Below, in pieces: positions 1-7,529 of a stretch of DNA of 64,000 nucleotides. The first letter of the stretch is position 1; every line of letters begins with the position of its first letter. The position numbers and the translations under genes were made by a program. The notes below the pieces were generated by a model. It had not been told where the DNA came from. It worked only from the letters and a program-made list of their open reading frames with translations, and searched no databases. The stretch is from CAVVJA01 sp963801715 (GTDB lineage Bacteria > Actinomycetota > Actinomycetes > Mycobacteriales > Jatrophihabitantaceae), in assembly GCA_963801715.1 (NCBI GenBank), contig CAWDGB010000008.1:62001-126000 (forward strand). The letters run 5' to 3'.

Positions 1-195
1 ATAGCCAATGCGGTCTACGTCCAGCACCCGGTGCGCCTCGGCTCGCACGTGCGCCGGCGCCGGCGTCGACGGCTGGCCGGCAGTGAGGTCGTAAACCAGC
101 AGGCCGGAAGTTCGGCGTTGCGCCACAGCCTCCAAGATCCGCATGACGTAGAACGGCGGCACCTGACCGCGCGCCGACACCCCCATAACGCTCAT
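1..195 (-). CDS. PLP-dependent aminotransferase (class I/II), N-terminal 65 residues
   Basis: Reading leftward from ATG at 195 the frame stays open to the window edge and begins MSVMGVSARGQVPPFYVM, then has a VYDLTAGQPSTPAP segment. That opening matches the start of fold-type I aminotransferases of the aspartate/alanine aminotransferase group, where the G-Q-P-S/D stretch precedes the substrate-binding loop. The gene is cut by the window, so the PLP lysine is not visible and substrate cannot be judged. A G-rich stretch (AAGGGGGGGCAGG) upstream may serve as ribosome binding site. It lies 35 bp behind the DUF2087 regulator on the same strand, so the two may be cotranscribed. Confidence 0.75.
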   Translation of the reverse strand, partial: MSVMGVSARGQVPPFYVMRILEAVAQRRTSGLLVYDLTAGQPSTPAPAHVRAEAHRVLDVDRIGY

Positions 196-230
196 CGCGC
201 ACCTGCCCCCCCTTCACGCTTGCTCCACGT

Positions 231-797
231 TCACTCGCTCACGTCGACCCAACCGCCGGTGCGCCAGTACTCCCCCTTCTCCCGGCTGAGCAACCCTTCC
301 TCGACCAGATAGCGACGTAGCGCCGCGACGTCCTCGTGCCAGTCTCGAAGCGTCGCGTTCACGCTCGACTCGTCGTAGCGCCGGCCGGGCTCGAAGGCGG
401 AGGCCAGGTACTCCAGCACCATTCGTCGCTTACGTCCGGCCGCCGGAATCGCGATCAGCCGGCCGTCGCGAAGATACGCGCCGAGTACCCGGCTCGTCGC
501 TGCGTCGACCGGGCCAAATGACGGCGCGGCGCGAGGCGGCGCCTCGGCGCGGACCGCGTCGGCGAAGGCCTGCTCACGCAGGATGAATTCGCCATCGGCC
601 ACGGCGACAAGGCCGGCTTTCAGCAGCCGGGTCAGCGCCGCATTCGCTTCATCTTCGGGCAGCTGGGCCCGATCGGCGATCTCCGACGGGGTGCGCGCTC
701 CCAGCGTGAGCGCAGCGACCACCCGCAGCCGACTCCGGGACGCGAGCTGACCGACAATCATGCGCGTCGTGAGCACGTCCGGGCCCGGTTCGCTCAC
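231..797 (-). CDS. ArsR-like winged-helix regulator with DUF2087 domain
   Basis: 188 residues. Residues about 10-75 look like a winged helix (SRSRLRVVAALTLGARTPSEIA followed by a recognition-helix-like segment). Residues about 105-185 form a DUF2087 domain, recognised by DGRLIAIPAAGRKRRMVL, a central FEPGRRYDE and a terminal YWRTGGWV. DUF2087 proteins are usually small DNA-binding regulators of unknown ligand. The gene is head-to-head with the HisN-like phosphatase at 841, with only about 40 bp between starts, and lies just before an aminotransferase; a role in regulating either is inference. Confidence 0.8.
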   Translation of the reverse strand: MSEPGPDVLTTRMIVGQLASRSRLRVVAALTLGARTPSEIADRAQLPEDEANAALTRLLKAGLVAVADGEFILREQAFADAVRAEAPPRAAPSFGPVDAATSRVLGAYLRDGRLIAIPAAGRKRRMVLEYLASAFEPGRRYDESSVNATLRDWHEDVAALRRYLVEEGLLSREKGEYWRTGGWVDVSE

Positions 798-840
798 CCT
801 CTGGACGTTAGCAGCGAGGAGGTGGCGCTACGGTTCGATC

Positions 841-1638
841 GTGGGCGCGTACCGGACGGACCTGGATCTTGCGGGTTCCCTGGCCGATATCGCGGACGGC
901 GTCTCCCTCGCCCGATATCGCGCGAGTGACCTGCAGGTTGAGACCAAGCCCGACCTCACGCCGGTCAGCGACGCCGATCGGGCGGTAGAGCAGGCGCTGC
1001 GCGGCCAACTCGCGGACACGCGACCGGGCGACGCGGTCTGCGGTGAGGAATTCGGCGCGACCGGCGACGCGGCGCGCCAATGGGTGATCGATCCCATAGA
1101 CGGCACCAAGAACTACGTCCGCGGCGTGCCCGTGTGGGCCACGCTCATTGCGCTGCTCGATAACGGCGATCCAGTCGTCGGCGTGGTGTCAGCCCCGGCG
1201 CTCGGCCGCCGGTGGTGGGCGGCACGTGGTGAGGGCGCGTGGGTCAGCGAGATCGGTAACGAGGTACGCCGGCTTGGTGTGTCCGGCGTACGCGCTCTCG
1301 CCGATGCGAGCCTGTCGTACTCGTCGCTAGGCGGGTGGGGTGGACCCACGGAGCGCGCAGCGATCCTGACGTTGATCGACGAGGTGTGGCGCAGCCGGGC
1401 ATTCGGCGACTTCTGGTCGTACATGCTGGTGGCGGAGGGAGCGGTCGATCTGGCCGCGGAACCGGAGTTGTCATTGTGGGACATGGCCGCGCTGGCACCC
1501 ATTGTGGTGGAAGCCGGCGGCCGTTTCACCGGTCTCAACGGTCGTGACGGCGTCCACGAGGGCAGCGCCATCGCGAGCAATGGCCTGCTCCACCGTGCGG
1601 CCCTGGCCGTCATCGGCGCTTCGGCGCCGCAGAGCTGA
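841..1638 (+). CDS. hisN: Inositol monophosphatase-family phosphatase, likely histidinol-phosphatase
   Basis: About 265 residues of the Mg2+-dependent inositol monophosphatase fold. Visible motifs are the metal-binding GEEFG, then WVIDPIDGTKNYVRG (the DPIDGTxN signature) and near the C terminus WDMAALAPIVVEAGG. In actinobacteria this subgroup usually dephosphorylates histidinol phosphate (HisN), although inositol-1-phosphate or related substrates are possible. I chose GTG 841 because the upstream ATG at 760 would run into the divergent DUF2087 gene. AGGAGG at 817-822 is rather far (18 nt), so the exact start is uncertain. No other his genes are nearby. Confidence 0.8.
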   Translation: MGAYRTDLDLAGSLADIADGVSLARYRASDLQVETKPDLTPVSDADRAVEQALRGQLADTRPGDAVCGEEFGATGDAARQWVIDPIDGTKNYVRGVPVWATLIALLDNGDPVVGVVSAPALGRRWWAARGEGAWVSEIGNEVRRLGVSGVRALADASLSYSSLGGWGGPTERAAILTLIDEVWRSRAFGDFWSYMLVAEGAVDLAAEPELSLWDMAALAPIVVEAGGRFTGLNGRDGVHEGSAIASNGLLHRAALAVIGASAPQS

Positions 1639-1657
1639 CGGGCGCTATGCCGCAGCG

Positions 1658-2242
1658 TTAACGCTCCGCCTCCTCGACGACCTGCCACCCGGCCGCCGTC
1701 CAGTCGAGATAGACCCGCGCGTAGTCCTGATTTGCTCTGCTGCCGGTCGACGGGGCAGCACTCCCAGCCGACGCCGCGACTGGAGCTTCCTCTCTGATGA
1801 CGAGCTCCACGGCGTATTCAGCCTTCACCGGCAGAGATCCCCGGATGACGGCCGCGGACACGACCTGGATCCGGGCGCCTCGAATCGTGTCGCCCCGAGC
1901 ACGCATGGCGGTCAAGCTCTGGATGTAGCCCGCGCACGCGCGGCAGGTCGGCGCGCTTATTGCCGAGATCAGATACGGGTCGGTAGTGGCGAGTCCCCAA
2001 TCCACGGCCTGGACGAAATAAGTCGCGAACGACTTCGCTCCTGCGGAAGTGTGGGTCTTTGCCGCGGCGGCCAACACCGGCGGCTTCTCCCCCGACCGCA
2101 GGCTGAGACCAACCGTCGCTGGGCTGGTCGGGCGGGGCGACGGGGTCGCGGCGGAGTTCTCCCGAGCAGCTGCACCGCCTCCGCCGCAAGCGGTGAGCAG
2201 CAGGAGCACGGCCAGCACGCCAGTCCGTCTCCGCCATTGCAC
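1658..2242 (-). CDS. DUF6318-like lipoprotein
   Basis: About 194 residues from GTG 2242. The N terminus has basic residues (WRRRTG), a hydrophobic stretch and the lipobox LLTAC, so it should be exported and lipid-anchored outside the membrane. A Ser/Pro/Thr linker follows, then a domain with AKSFATYFVQAVDWGLAT and a paired-cysteine APTCRACAGY segment, ending in a WTAAGWQVVEEAER strand. This layout matches the actinobacterial DUF6318 lipoproteins, function unknown. A longer open frame exists upstream, but it overlaps the QueA-like gene and lacks protein-like sequence. It is the last gene of the SDR-QueA-lipoprotein operon. Confidence 0.75.
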   Translation of the reverse strand: MQWRRRTGVLAVLLLLTACGGGGAAARENSAATPSPRPTSPATVGLSLRSGEKPPVLAAAAKTHTSAGAKSFATYFVQAVDWGLATTDPYLISAISAPTCRACAGYIQSLTAMRARGDTIRGARIQVVSAAVIRGSLPVKAEYAVELVIREEAPVAASAGSAAPSTGSRANQDYARVYLDWTAAGWQVVEEAER

Positions 2243-2301
2243 CGCCCGATGGTCCCCCGCCGACGCCGCAACGTCCGGGACCACCCGAGTTTCGGCGTGC
2301 C

Positions 2302-3381
2302 TTATCGGCGGTCGGCGAGCAGCAAAGCGCTGTCGCCGAACTCGTGCCAGAGATAGCCCATGCGCAAGGCTTCGCGGTATGCCGCGGCAATCAGCTCGGC
2401 GCCGGCAACGGCCTCGAGCAGCAGCAGATGGGACGCACCCGGAGCGTGCCACCCGGTCACCAGCCCGTCGACCACTCGGGCCGGCCGGCCGGGACCGAGC
2501 ACCAAATCGGTCCATCCGGCGCCGGCATTGACCTCTCCCCGATCGTCGGCGACGGTCTCCAAGGCCCGCGTCACGGTCGTGCCGACCGCGATGACCCGGC
2601 CGCCGCTGCGTCTGGTCAGGTTGACGAGCCGGGCCGTTGCCGGCGGGACGAGGTAGCGTTCTGCGACCGGCGGTTCCCCCGCCTCGAGGGACGAGACGCC
2701 GGTGTGCAGCGAGATGGGCGCGATGGCCACTCCGCCGGCAACCAGAGCGGTGACCAGATCGGTCGTGAAGGGCCGGCCGGCACTCGGCATCTCGGCGCTA
2801 CCCGGCTCCCGGGCGAACACAGTTTGGTAGTAGCGAAGCGGCCAGCTGCCGGATACATAGCCGTAACTGATGGGTTGTCCGACCCGCTGAAGGTACTGCG
2901 CGACGTCGCCCTCGACCGCAACGGACGCCCGCCAGAGCCGCACGATCCCATCCCGGGTGCGGGTGTGCGGGGCCACGAGGGTCAGCCACACCCCGTCGGG
3001 CAGCTCAATCCGGTCCCCGGCGTGCGCCTCGGTAACCGGGCCCGCGGCCCGGACCGATGGACGGATCTCGACCAGCCACACGCACGGAGCGGCCGGCGAG
3101 GAGAAATGCACGGTGACGGGTCCAGCCTTCCCGCGCGACCCGGGTACCGCGGCCGGCAGGGTGGCCGAGGTGTTCACGACGACGAGATCACCGGGCACCA
3201 GCACGGTCGGCAGATCCGCGAAGCGCAGGTGCCGGAGACCGGCCGACGCAGCGACCAGCATCCGCACCCCGTCCCGGCGCACGCCCCGGGCCTCCGGTGG
3301 CTCGCGGGCCTGCAGCTCATCCGGAAGGACGAAGCGGGTGGTGTCCATGGCCGTCATTGCCTCATCCATCACGCCACTCAC
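2302..3381 (-). CDS. QueA-like S-adenosylmethionine:tRNA ribosyltransferase-isomerase family protein
   Basis: 359 residues from GTG 3381, whose first bases overlap the stop of the SDR gene (GTGA), implying translational coupling. Family features include GDLVVVNTSATLPAAV near residue 65, YYQTVFAREPGSAEMPSAGRPF in the middle, ISLHTGVSSLE and the terminal YREALRMGYLWHEFGDS. QueA transfers the ribosyl group of SAM to preQ1 in tRNA during queuosine synthesis. Many actinobacteria carry a QueA-like protein without the rest of the pathway, and no tgt or queG is seen here, so the true reaction is uncertain. Confidence 0.8.
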   Translation of the reverse strand: MSGVMDEAMTAMDTTRFVLPDELQAREPPEARGVRRDGVRMLVAASAGLRHLRFADLPTVLVPGDLVVVNTSATLPAAVPGSRGKAGPVTVHFSSPAAPCVWLVEIRPSVRAAGPVTEAHAGDRIELPDGVWLTLVAPHTRTRDGIVRLWRASVAVEGDVAQYLQRVGQPISYGYVSGSWPLRYYQTVFAREPGSAEMPSAGRPFTTDLVTALVAGGVAIAPISLHTGVSSLEAGEPPVAERYLVPPATARLVNLTRRSGGRVIAVGTTVTRALETVADDRGEVNAGAGWTDLVLGPGRPARVVDGLVTGWHAPGASHLLLLEAVAGAELIAAAYREALRMGYLWHEFGDSALLLADRR

Positions 3382-4067
3382 CGAAGGGCCGGAACGGCAA
3401 GATCGCTCGCGCGATACCGGCCACTTTCCGGGCGCTCCTCGAGCAACCGGAGAAACGACGGGACGACCGATTCCGGCTCCGGGCGATCAGAGATGTCCTC
3501 GCCGGGGAAGGCCCGTTGATGCATCTCGGTCTGCATGTCGCCGGGGTCGAAGGAGTACACGCGCAACGTTGGTTGTTCAGCGGCGAGAATTGCCGTCAGC
3601 TGATCGAGCGCAGCTTTGGCCGAGCCGTAGCCACCCCACCCGGCATACGCCTCGACGGCCGCGTCGGAGCTGATGTTGACGATCGTGCCGCCGTTGGTGA
3701 GCAACACGGGCAGGACCTGCTGGATCAACGCGAGCGGCGCGGTCACGTTCACTCGGTAAACGTCTGCGAGATCGGCGAGCGGATATTCGGCGAGCTGCGG
3801 CTGCGGGCTCGGCCCGAGATGGCTGGCATTGTTCACGAGCAGGTGCAGGCCGCCGAATGACTCCACCGCGTCAGCTAGCGCCGCGCGGTGCCACGAATCG
3901 GTGACGTCGCCGACGATTGCTCGCGCGGTCGGTAATTCGGCAGCTACGGCCGCCAGGGCGTCAGCGCCTCGCGCGTCGATGACGACCGACCACCCTCGCT
4001 CGCCCAACGAGCGGGCGATCGCCCGCCCCAATCCACGGGATGCCCCGGTGATCAGCGCAACTGGCAT
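3378..4067 (-). CDS. Short-chain dehydrogenase/reductase
   Basis: 229 residues, the classical SDR size. The NAD(P)-binding glycine motif is ALITGASRGLGRAIA at residues 4-18; LLVNNAS and IVNISSDAA give the central strands and catalytic Ser; the catalytic Tyr-Lys pair is in YGSAKAALDQL. After the active site DPGDMQTEMHQ resembles the usual PGxxxT turn. Substrate is unknown. It is the first gene of an operon with the QueA-like protein and lipoprotein, and is divergent from a SoxR-type regulator across a 20-bp dyad, so redox-responsive expression is plausible. Confidence 0.85.
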   Translation of the reverse strand: MPVALITGASRGLGRAIARSLGERGWSVVIDARGADALAAVAAELPTARAIVGDVTDSWHRAALADAVESFGGLHLLVNNASHLGPSPQPQLAEYPLADLADVYRVNVTAPLALIQQVLPVLLTNGGTIVNISSDAAVEAYAGWGGYGSAKAALDQLTAILAAEQPTLRVYSFDPGDMQTEMHQRAFPGEDISDRPEPESVVPSFLRLLEERPESGRYRASDLAVPALR

Positions 4068-4110
4068 CTGAGTCTCCTTGCCGGTGACGGATCTTTCGTG
4101 CCATCGTGAT

Positions 4111-4130
4111 ACCTAAAGCTGACTTCAAGT
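4111..4130. promoter_or_regulatory. MerR/SoxR-type operator dyad
   Basis: ACCTAAAG-CTGA-CTTCAAGT is an inverted repeat with 8-bp arms (one mismatched pair besides the central 4 bp), the size and spacing typical of MerR-family operators. A TTGACT hexamer reading leftward at 4133-4128 overlaps its edge, so the dyad would occupy the -35/-10 spacer of the SDR operon promoter, as in SoxR/MerR-activated promoters. It lies in the 77-bp gap between the divergent SDR and soxR genes. Confidence 0.65.
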
Positions 4131-4144
4131 CAAGGAACTGAGAT

Positions 4145-4615
4145 TTGCTTCGAACGACGGATCACCTGACAGTTGGCGAGGTGGCACAGCGCAGTGGCTA
4201 CGCTGCGTCCGCCCTACGCTTCTACGAGCGGGAAGGTTTGATCAAGGCGACCCGGACGACCGGCAACCAGCGCCGCTACGAGCGCGGGGTGCTGCGCCGA
4301 CTCGCTTTCATCCGGGCCGCACGCAATGTCGGACTCACCCTCGAGGAGGTGCGGGCCGCACTCGACTCTCTCCCGGAGGGCCGGACGCCTACGCGCGCCG
4401 ACTGGGCTCGGTTGTCGCACGGCTGGCGCACGCGTTTGGATCGGCAGATCAGCGCCCTGCAGGCACTCCGGGACGGACTCGATTCGTGCATCGGTTGTGG
4501 GTGCCTGTCCCTCAAGCGTTGCGCGATCTCCAATCCGGACGACGTAGCCGCCGTCGCAGGTGCCGGAGCGCAATACCTCCCGTCACTGCTGCGGCGGACA
4601 CCCTCTGGCCGCTGA
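4145..4615 (+). CDS. soxR: SoxR-type redox-sensitive MerR regulator
   Basis: 156 residues. The N-terminal MerR winged helix is clear (LTVGEVAQRSGYAASALRFY, then NQRRYERGVLRRLAFI). After the dimerisation helix comes CIGCGCLSLKRC, the Cys-x2-Cys-x-Cys-x5-Cys cluster that holds the [2Fe-2S] centre in SoxR. SoxR senses redox-cycling compounds and, in actinomycetes, usually controls a few oxidoreductases rather than soxS. The start is TTG at 4145; no earlier in-frame start fits before the operator dyad. Its likely target is the divergent SDR operon plus itself. Confidence 0.9.
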   Translation: MLRTTDHLTVGEVAQRSGYAASALRFYEREGLIKATRTTGNQRRYERGVLRRLAFIRAARNVGLTLEEVRAALDSLPEGRTPTRADWARLSHGWRTRLDRQISALQALRDGLDSCIGCGCLSLKRCAISNPDDVAAVAGAGAQYLPSLLRRTPSGR

Positions 4616-4630
4616 GCGCTGTCCGCCCGG

Positions 4631-5161
4631 TTACGAGGCGAGCCCCTCGACGACATCGGCACCGGGCAGCTCGGTGAGCAGTTTCGGTGGCAACAGGAGC
4701 TTTGAGCGACGCAGTCCGCTGCCGATGACCACCGACTGCTGTTCGAGTACGGCCGGGTCGATCAGCACCGGCCAGCCGGCCGGCAGCCCGATCGGCGTGA
4801 TCCCTCCATACTCCATCCCGGTTAGCTCGACGGCCTCGTCCATCGGAGCGAAAGACGCCTTGCGCGCGCCGAGCAACCGGCGGACCACACCGTTCACGTC
4901 GGCCCGCGTCGTGGCGAGCACGACGCACGAGGCATAGGACGTCTGGCCTGCGCGTCGACCGGCGATGACAACGCAGTTCGCGGACTGCTCGAGCGGAACG
5001 TCGTAACGCGCACAAAACTCAGCGGTGTCCGCAACAGCGGGATCGATCGGCGCCGCGCGCACCAGGTCGCCTCGCGGCCACCCGGCCAACGCCGCCGCGA
5101 CCGGCAATGCAACCAGTGGTTCAACCGCGGACGTCCACGTCAACGTCCCTACCGAGGTCAT
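4631..5161 (-). CDS. YbaK/EbsC-family aminoacyl-tRNA deacylase-like protein
   Basis: About 176 residues from ATG 5161. The segment CVVIAGRRAGQTSYASCVVLATTRADVN followed by RRLLGARKASFAPMDEAVELTGMEYGGITPIGLP is characteristic of the YbaK/ProX family, which hydrolyses mischarged aminoacyl-tRNAs; the conserved lysine is probably in GARKASF and the GGITPIG loop is the usual signature. The frame remains open far upstream into the antiporter gene, but that extension is antisense shadow. Convergent with soxR (15-bp gap) and divergent from the KhtT-like gene. Confidence 0.85.
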   Translation of the reverse strand: MTSVGTLTWTSAVEPLVALPVAAALAGWPRGDLVRAAPIDPAVADTAEFCARYDVPLEQSANCVVIAGRRAGQTSYASCVVLATTRADVNGVVRRLLGARKASFAPMDEAVELTGMEYGGITPIGLPAGWPVLIDPAVLEQQSVVIGSGLRRSKLLLPPKLLTELPGADVVEGLAS

Positions 5162-5179
5162 GCCCGTAGTCTGCACAAG

Positions 5180-5695
5180 ATGAATGTCGACATCACCAGC
5201 CGGGTATTGCCCGGGATCGGTGTGTGTCAGGAAATCGACCTTCGTGATGGTCACCGTATCGGCGTCGTGACCCGGCGAAACGGCCTGCGGGATCTCATCT
5301 TCTACGACGAGGAGGGGGAGGGCGCGGCCGCGGCCGTCTCGCTGTCCGTCGAGGAGGCGAACGCGATCGCAGAGGTATTGGGTGCTCCAGCGTTGACATT
5401 TCGACTTGCCGTGCTTCAGCGCCAGGCCGAGGGATTGATCGTCGAGGAGTTGCCGGTGCCGGCGGACTCGCCCTACGCTCGCCGTCCGCTCGGCGACACC
5501 CAGGCTCGTACGCGTACGGGCGCGTCCATCGTGGCCGTGCTCCGCCAGGGTGCGGCGTTGCCGTCGCCGACACCGGACTTCGTGCTGCTGCCGGGTGATC
5601 TTGTCGTGACCGTGGGCACCCAGGCCGCTATCGATCAAGTCGCGCACATCCTTGACGGAACAGCCGATTCGGCGGACAGAACACCGAACGGCTGA
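5180..5695 (+). CDS. TrkA-C (RCK_C) regulatory subunit of a cation/proton antiporter, KhtT-like
   Basis: 171 residues. The first half opens VLPGIGVCQEIDLRDGHRIGVV, typical of KhtT-like proteins, and residues about 85-160 form a TrkA-C/RCK_C domain with SPYARRPLGDTQARTRTGASIVAVLR and FVLLPGDLVVTVGT. Such subunits bind the cytoplasmic side of the partner CPA2 antiporter and gate K+/H+ exchange; some RCK_C domains bind c-di-AMP. It ends 6 bp before the antiporter gene, so the two form an operon. The ligand here is not known. Confidence 0.85.
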   Translation: MNVDITSRVLPGIGVCQEIDLRDGHRIGVVTRRNGLRDLIFYDEEGEGAAAAVSLSVEEANAIAEVLGAPALTFRLAVLQRQAEGLIVEELPVPADSPYARRPLGDTQARTRTGASIVAVLRQGAALPSPTPDFVLLPGDLVVTVGTQAAIDQVAHILDGTADSADRTPNG

Positions 5696-5701
5696 TTCCC
5701 G

Positions 5702-6673
5702 ATGGAGGTCGCAGCGGCAGCGGAGACCTCGGGCGCGCACGTCGCCATCCTGCTCATCGAACTCGGGGCCATCCTCTTCGTGCTGGGTCTGCTCGGCCGG
5801 CTCGCGCAGCGGATCGGGATCCCGGTCATTCCCATCTACCTCCTGGCCGGACTTGCTTTCGGCCAAGGCGGATTTCTCGCCTTGTCGGCTAGTCGCGATT
5901 TCGTCAACGTCGCCGCGGACATCGGCGTCATCCTGCTCCTGCTCATGCTTGGCTTGGAGTATTCCGCCGATGAGCTGACGGCAAATATCCGGACTCAGGC
6001 GCCTATCGGAGTCATCGACGGAGCGCTGAACGCGTTGCCTGGCGCTGCGCTGGCGTTGATTGCCGGCTGGGGGGTGCCGGCGACGGTGGCACTCGCCGGT
6101 ATCACATGGGTGTCCTCGTCCGGTGTCATTGCCAAGATGCTCGCGGACAATGGCCGGCTGGGTAACCGCGAGACGCCGGCGGTCTTGGGCGTACTCGTCA
6201 TGGAAGACCTGGCGATGGCGCTCTATCTCCCGCTGCTCACCGCGCTGCTCGCCGGTGGTGGCACGGGCGGGGTCTTCCTCGCTATCTCGATCGCCGCCGC
6301 GACCATAGCGGTCGTCATGCTCGTCGCCACGCGGTACGGACACCACGTGACCATCGTTGGTCGGAGCGAAGGACAACGAGTCGCTGCTGCTCGGCGTCCT
6401 GGGTTTGACGCTGCTCGTCGCTGGCATCGCCGAGGAGCTCAAGGTGTCGGCCGCGGTTGGCGCCTTCCTCGTCGGCATAGCGGTTTCGGGAACGGTCGCG
6501 GAGACAGCGGCGGAGCTGCTGACCCCGCTGCGGGACCTGTTTGCGGCCGTGTTCTTCGTCTTCTTCGGGCTCTCGACCAGCCCGGGATCTCTCCCCCCGG
6601 TGCTGCTGCCAGCCTTGGCGCTCGCCGTGATCACGTCCGTCACCAAGCTGGCGACGGGTTACATTGCCGCTAA
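5702..6673 (+). CDS. CPA2 cation:proton antiporter (KhtU-like), N-terminal part, frame broken
   Basis: Residues 1 to about 217 are genuine antiporter sequence: hydrophobic helices starting at LLIELGAILFVLGLLGRLA, then IPVIPIYLLAGLAFGQGG, LLLLMLGLEYSADEL and GVLVMEDLAMALYLPLL, all typical of KefB/KhtU-type Na+(K+)/H+ exchangers. After RYGHHVTIVG at about 6357 the frame leaves the family and continues as nonsense to 6673. The remaining helices continue in another frame from 6357. Removing one G from TTGG at 6358-6360 restores one open frame of about 405 residues. Partner of the preceding KhtT-like subunit. Confidence 0.75.
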   Translation: MEVAAAAETSGAHVAILLIELGAILFVLGLLGRLAQRIGIPVIPIYLLAGLAFGQGGFLALSASRDFVNVAADIGVILLLLMLGLEYSADELTANIRTQAPIGVIDGALNALPGAALALIAGWGVPATVALAGITWVSSSGVIAKMLADNGRLGNRETPAVLGVLVMEDLAMALYLPLLTALLAGGGTGGVFLAISIAAATIAVVMLVATRYGHHVTIVGRSEGQRVAAARRPGFDAARRWHRRGAQGVGRGWRLPRRHSGFGNGRGDSGGAADPAAGPVCGRVLRLLRALDQPGISPPGAAASLGARRDHVRHQAGDGLHCR

Positions 6674-6920
6674 GCGGGCCAAGGTCAAGCGGCGCGGCCG
6701 GTGGCGTGCCGCCGTCGCCTTGATACCTCGGGGGGAGTTCTCCGTGGTGATGGCGGCGCTCGCCGTCGCGGCCGGCGCCGAGCCACACATCGGGCCGCTG
6801 ACCGCCTGCTACGTGTTACTGACGATCATCATCGGAGCGGCCGTCCAGCGGCTGCCCGATCGACTCAAACCGGAGCCGCGGCGGCGCCGGGCAGCGCGCG
6901 CGCCTACCGTGGCGTCGTGA
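6357..6920 (+). CDS. CPA2 cation:proton antiporter (KhtU-like), C-terminal part
   Basis: Continuation of the antiporter in a shifted frame. It holds ESLLLGVLGLTLLVAGIAEEL, VSAAVGAFLVGIAVSGTVAE, the FFVFFGLSTSP helix and LIPRGEFSVVMAALA, which are the C-terminal helices of KefB/KhtU-family exchangers. There is no independent start with a ribosome binding site, so this is not a separate gene but the second half of the one starting at 5702. Its stop overlaps the GTG of the CoA-binding protein gene, suggesting cotranscription. Confidence 0.75.
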   Translation: MVGAKDNESLLLGVLGLTLLVAGIAEELKVSAAVGAFLVGIAVSGTVAETAAELLTPLRDLFAAVFFVFFGLSTSPGSLPPVLLPALALAVITSVTKLATGYIAAKRAKVKRRGRWRAAVALIPRGEFSVVMAALAVAAGAEPHIGPLTACYVLLTIIIGAAVQRLPDRLKPEPRRRRAARAPTVAS

Positions 6921-7375
6921 GGTATGCCGACACCGAGGAACTTCTCCGCACATACGACACGATCGTTGTCGTTGGTGCGAGCGTGCATCCGGAGAAGGCT
7001 GCTCACGCGATCCCGGCGGTGATGCAGCGCTACGGCTGGCGGATCATCCCGGTCAACCCGCACGCCGACGAGATCTTCGGCGAACGGGTGTACCGAAAGC
7101 TCGTCGACATTCCGGACGGCCCAATCGGTCTGGTCAACGTCTTCCGACCGTCCCGCGACGCCGCTGACATCGCTCGGCAGGCAGTCGCAGCGGGCGCCCG
7201 GGCCTTGTGGTTGCAACAGGGGATCGTCTCAGCCGAAGCGCACCGAATTGCCGACGAGGCCGGCGTCGCCTACGTCGAAGATCGTTGCCTCGCGGTCGAA
7301 CGGGCCCGCTACGCATTGCGGGCGTCCCCCCGCACGATCCCAAGGTCGAGGATTGATTCCCAGCCAGCCGACTGA
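6917..7375 (+). CDS. CoA-binding (YccU-like Rossmann) protein
   Basis: 152 residues from GTG 6917, overlapping the antiporter stop by 4 bp. The Rossmann-type start TIVVVGASVHPEKAAHAIPAVM, then WRIIPVNPHADEIFGERVYRKL, VNVFRPSRDAADIARQAVAAGA, LWLQQGIVSAEA and AGVAYVEDRCLAVE match the small stand-alone CoA_binding proteins (YccU family, relatives of the succinyl-CoA ligase alpha N-terminal domain). The biochemical role of these proteins is poorly defined. An upstream in-frame extension exists but is shadow of the antiporter. Confidence 0.88.
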   Translation: MRYADTEELLRTYDTIVVVGASVHPEKAAHAIPAVMQRYGWRIIPVNPHADEIFGERVYRKLVDIPDGPIGLVNVFRPSRDAADIARQAVAAGARALWLQQGIVSAEAHRIADEAGVAYVEDRCLAVERARYALRASPRTIPRSRIDSQPAD

Positions 7376-7388
7376 CTCCCACGCCGAC

Positions 7389-7435
7389 GTGATCTTGGAG
7401 ATAACGTCGCGCTAAGGCCATAGGTCCAAGATCAC
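7389..7435. repeat. Intergenic palindromic repeat, copy 1
   Basis: GTGATCTTGGA at 7389-7399 pairs perfectly with TCCAAGATCAC at 7425-7435 around a 25-nt loop. The right arm and flank (GTCCAAGATCACG) recur at 32010-32022 in a second, less perfect copy. This looks like a short dispersed REP-like element of the host genome, and in RNA it would also form a hairpin behind the CoA-binding gene. Confidence 0.6.
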
Positions 7436-7529
7436 GGCTGGGACCACCGGCGCCAGTCAATACCTTCCGGCGAAAGTATCGCCACCACCGCAAAAGGGAT
7501 ATGTCGGACCCACCCCTACAGTGGGAGCC

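Noticed and set aside
2344..3519. 391-residue plus-strand open frame opposite the QueA-like gene
   Set aside because: Composition-driven shadow rich in Gly/Arg/His; the minus strand encodes a recognised family.
5162..6646. Long minus-strand extension upstream of the YbaK-like gene
   Set aside because: It lies antisense to the KhtT/KhtU genes and reads as low-complexity Arg/Asp/Gly-rich sequence; ATG 5161 gives a normal family-size protein.
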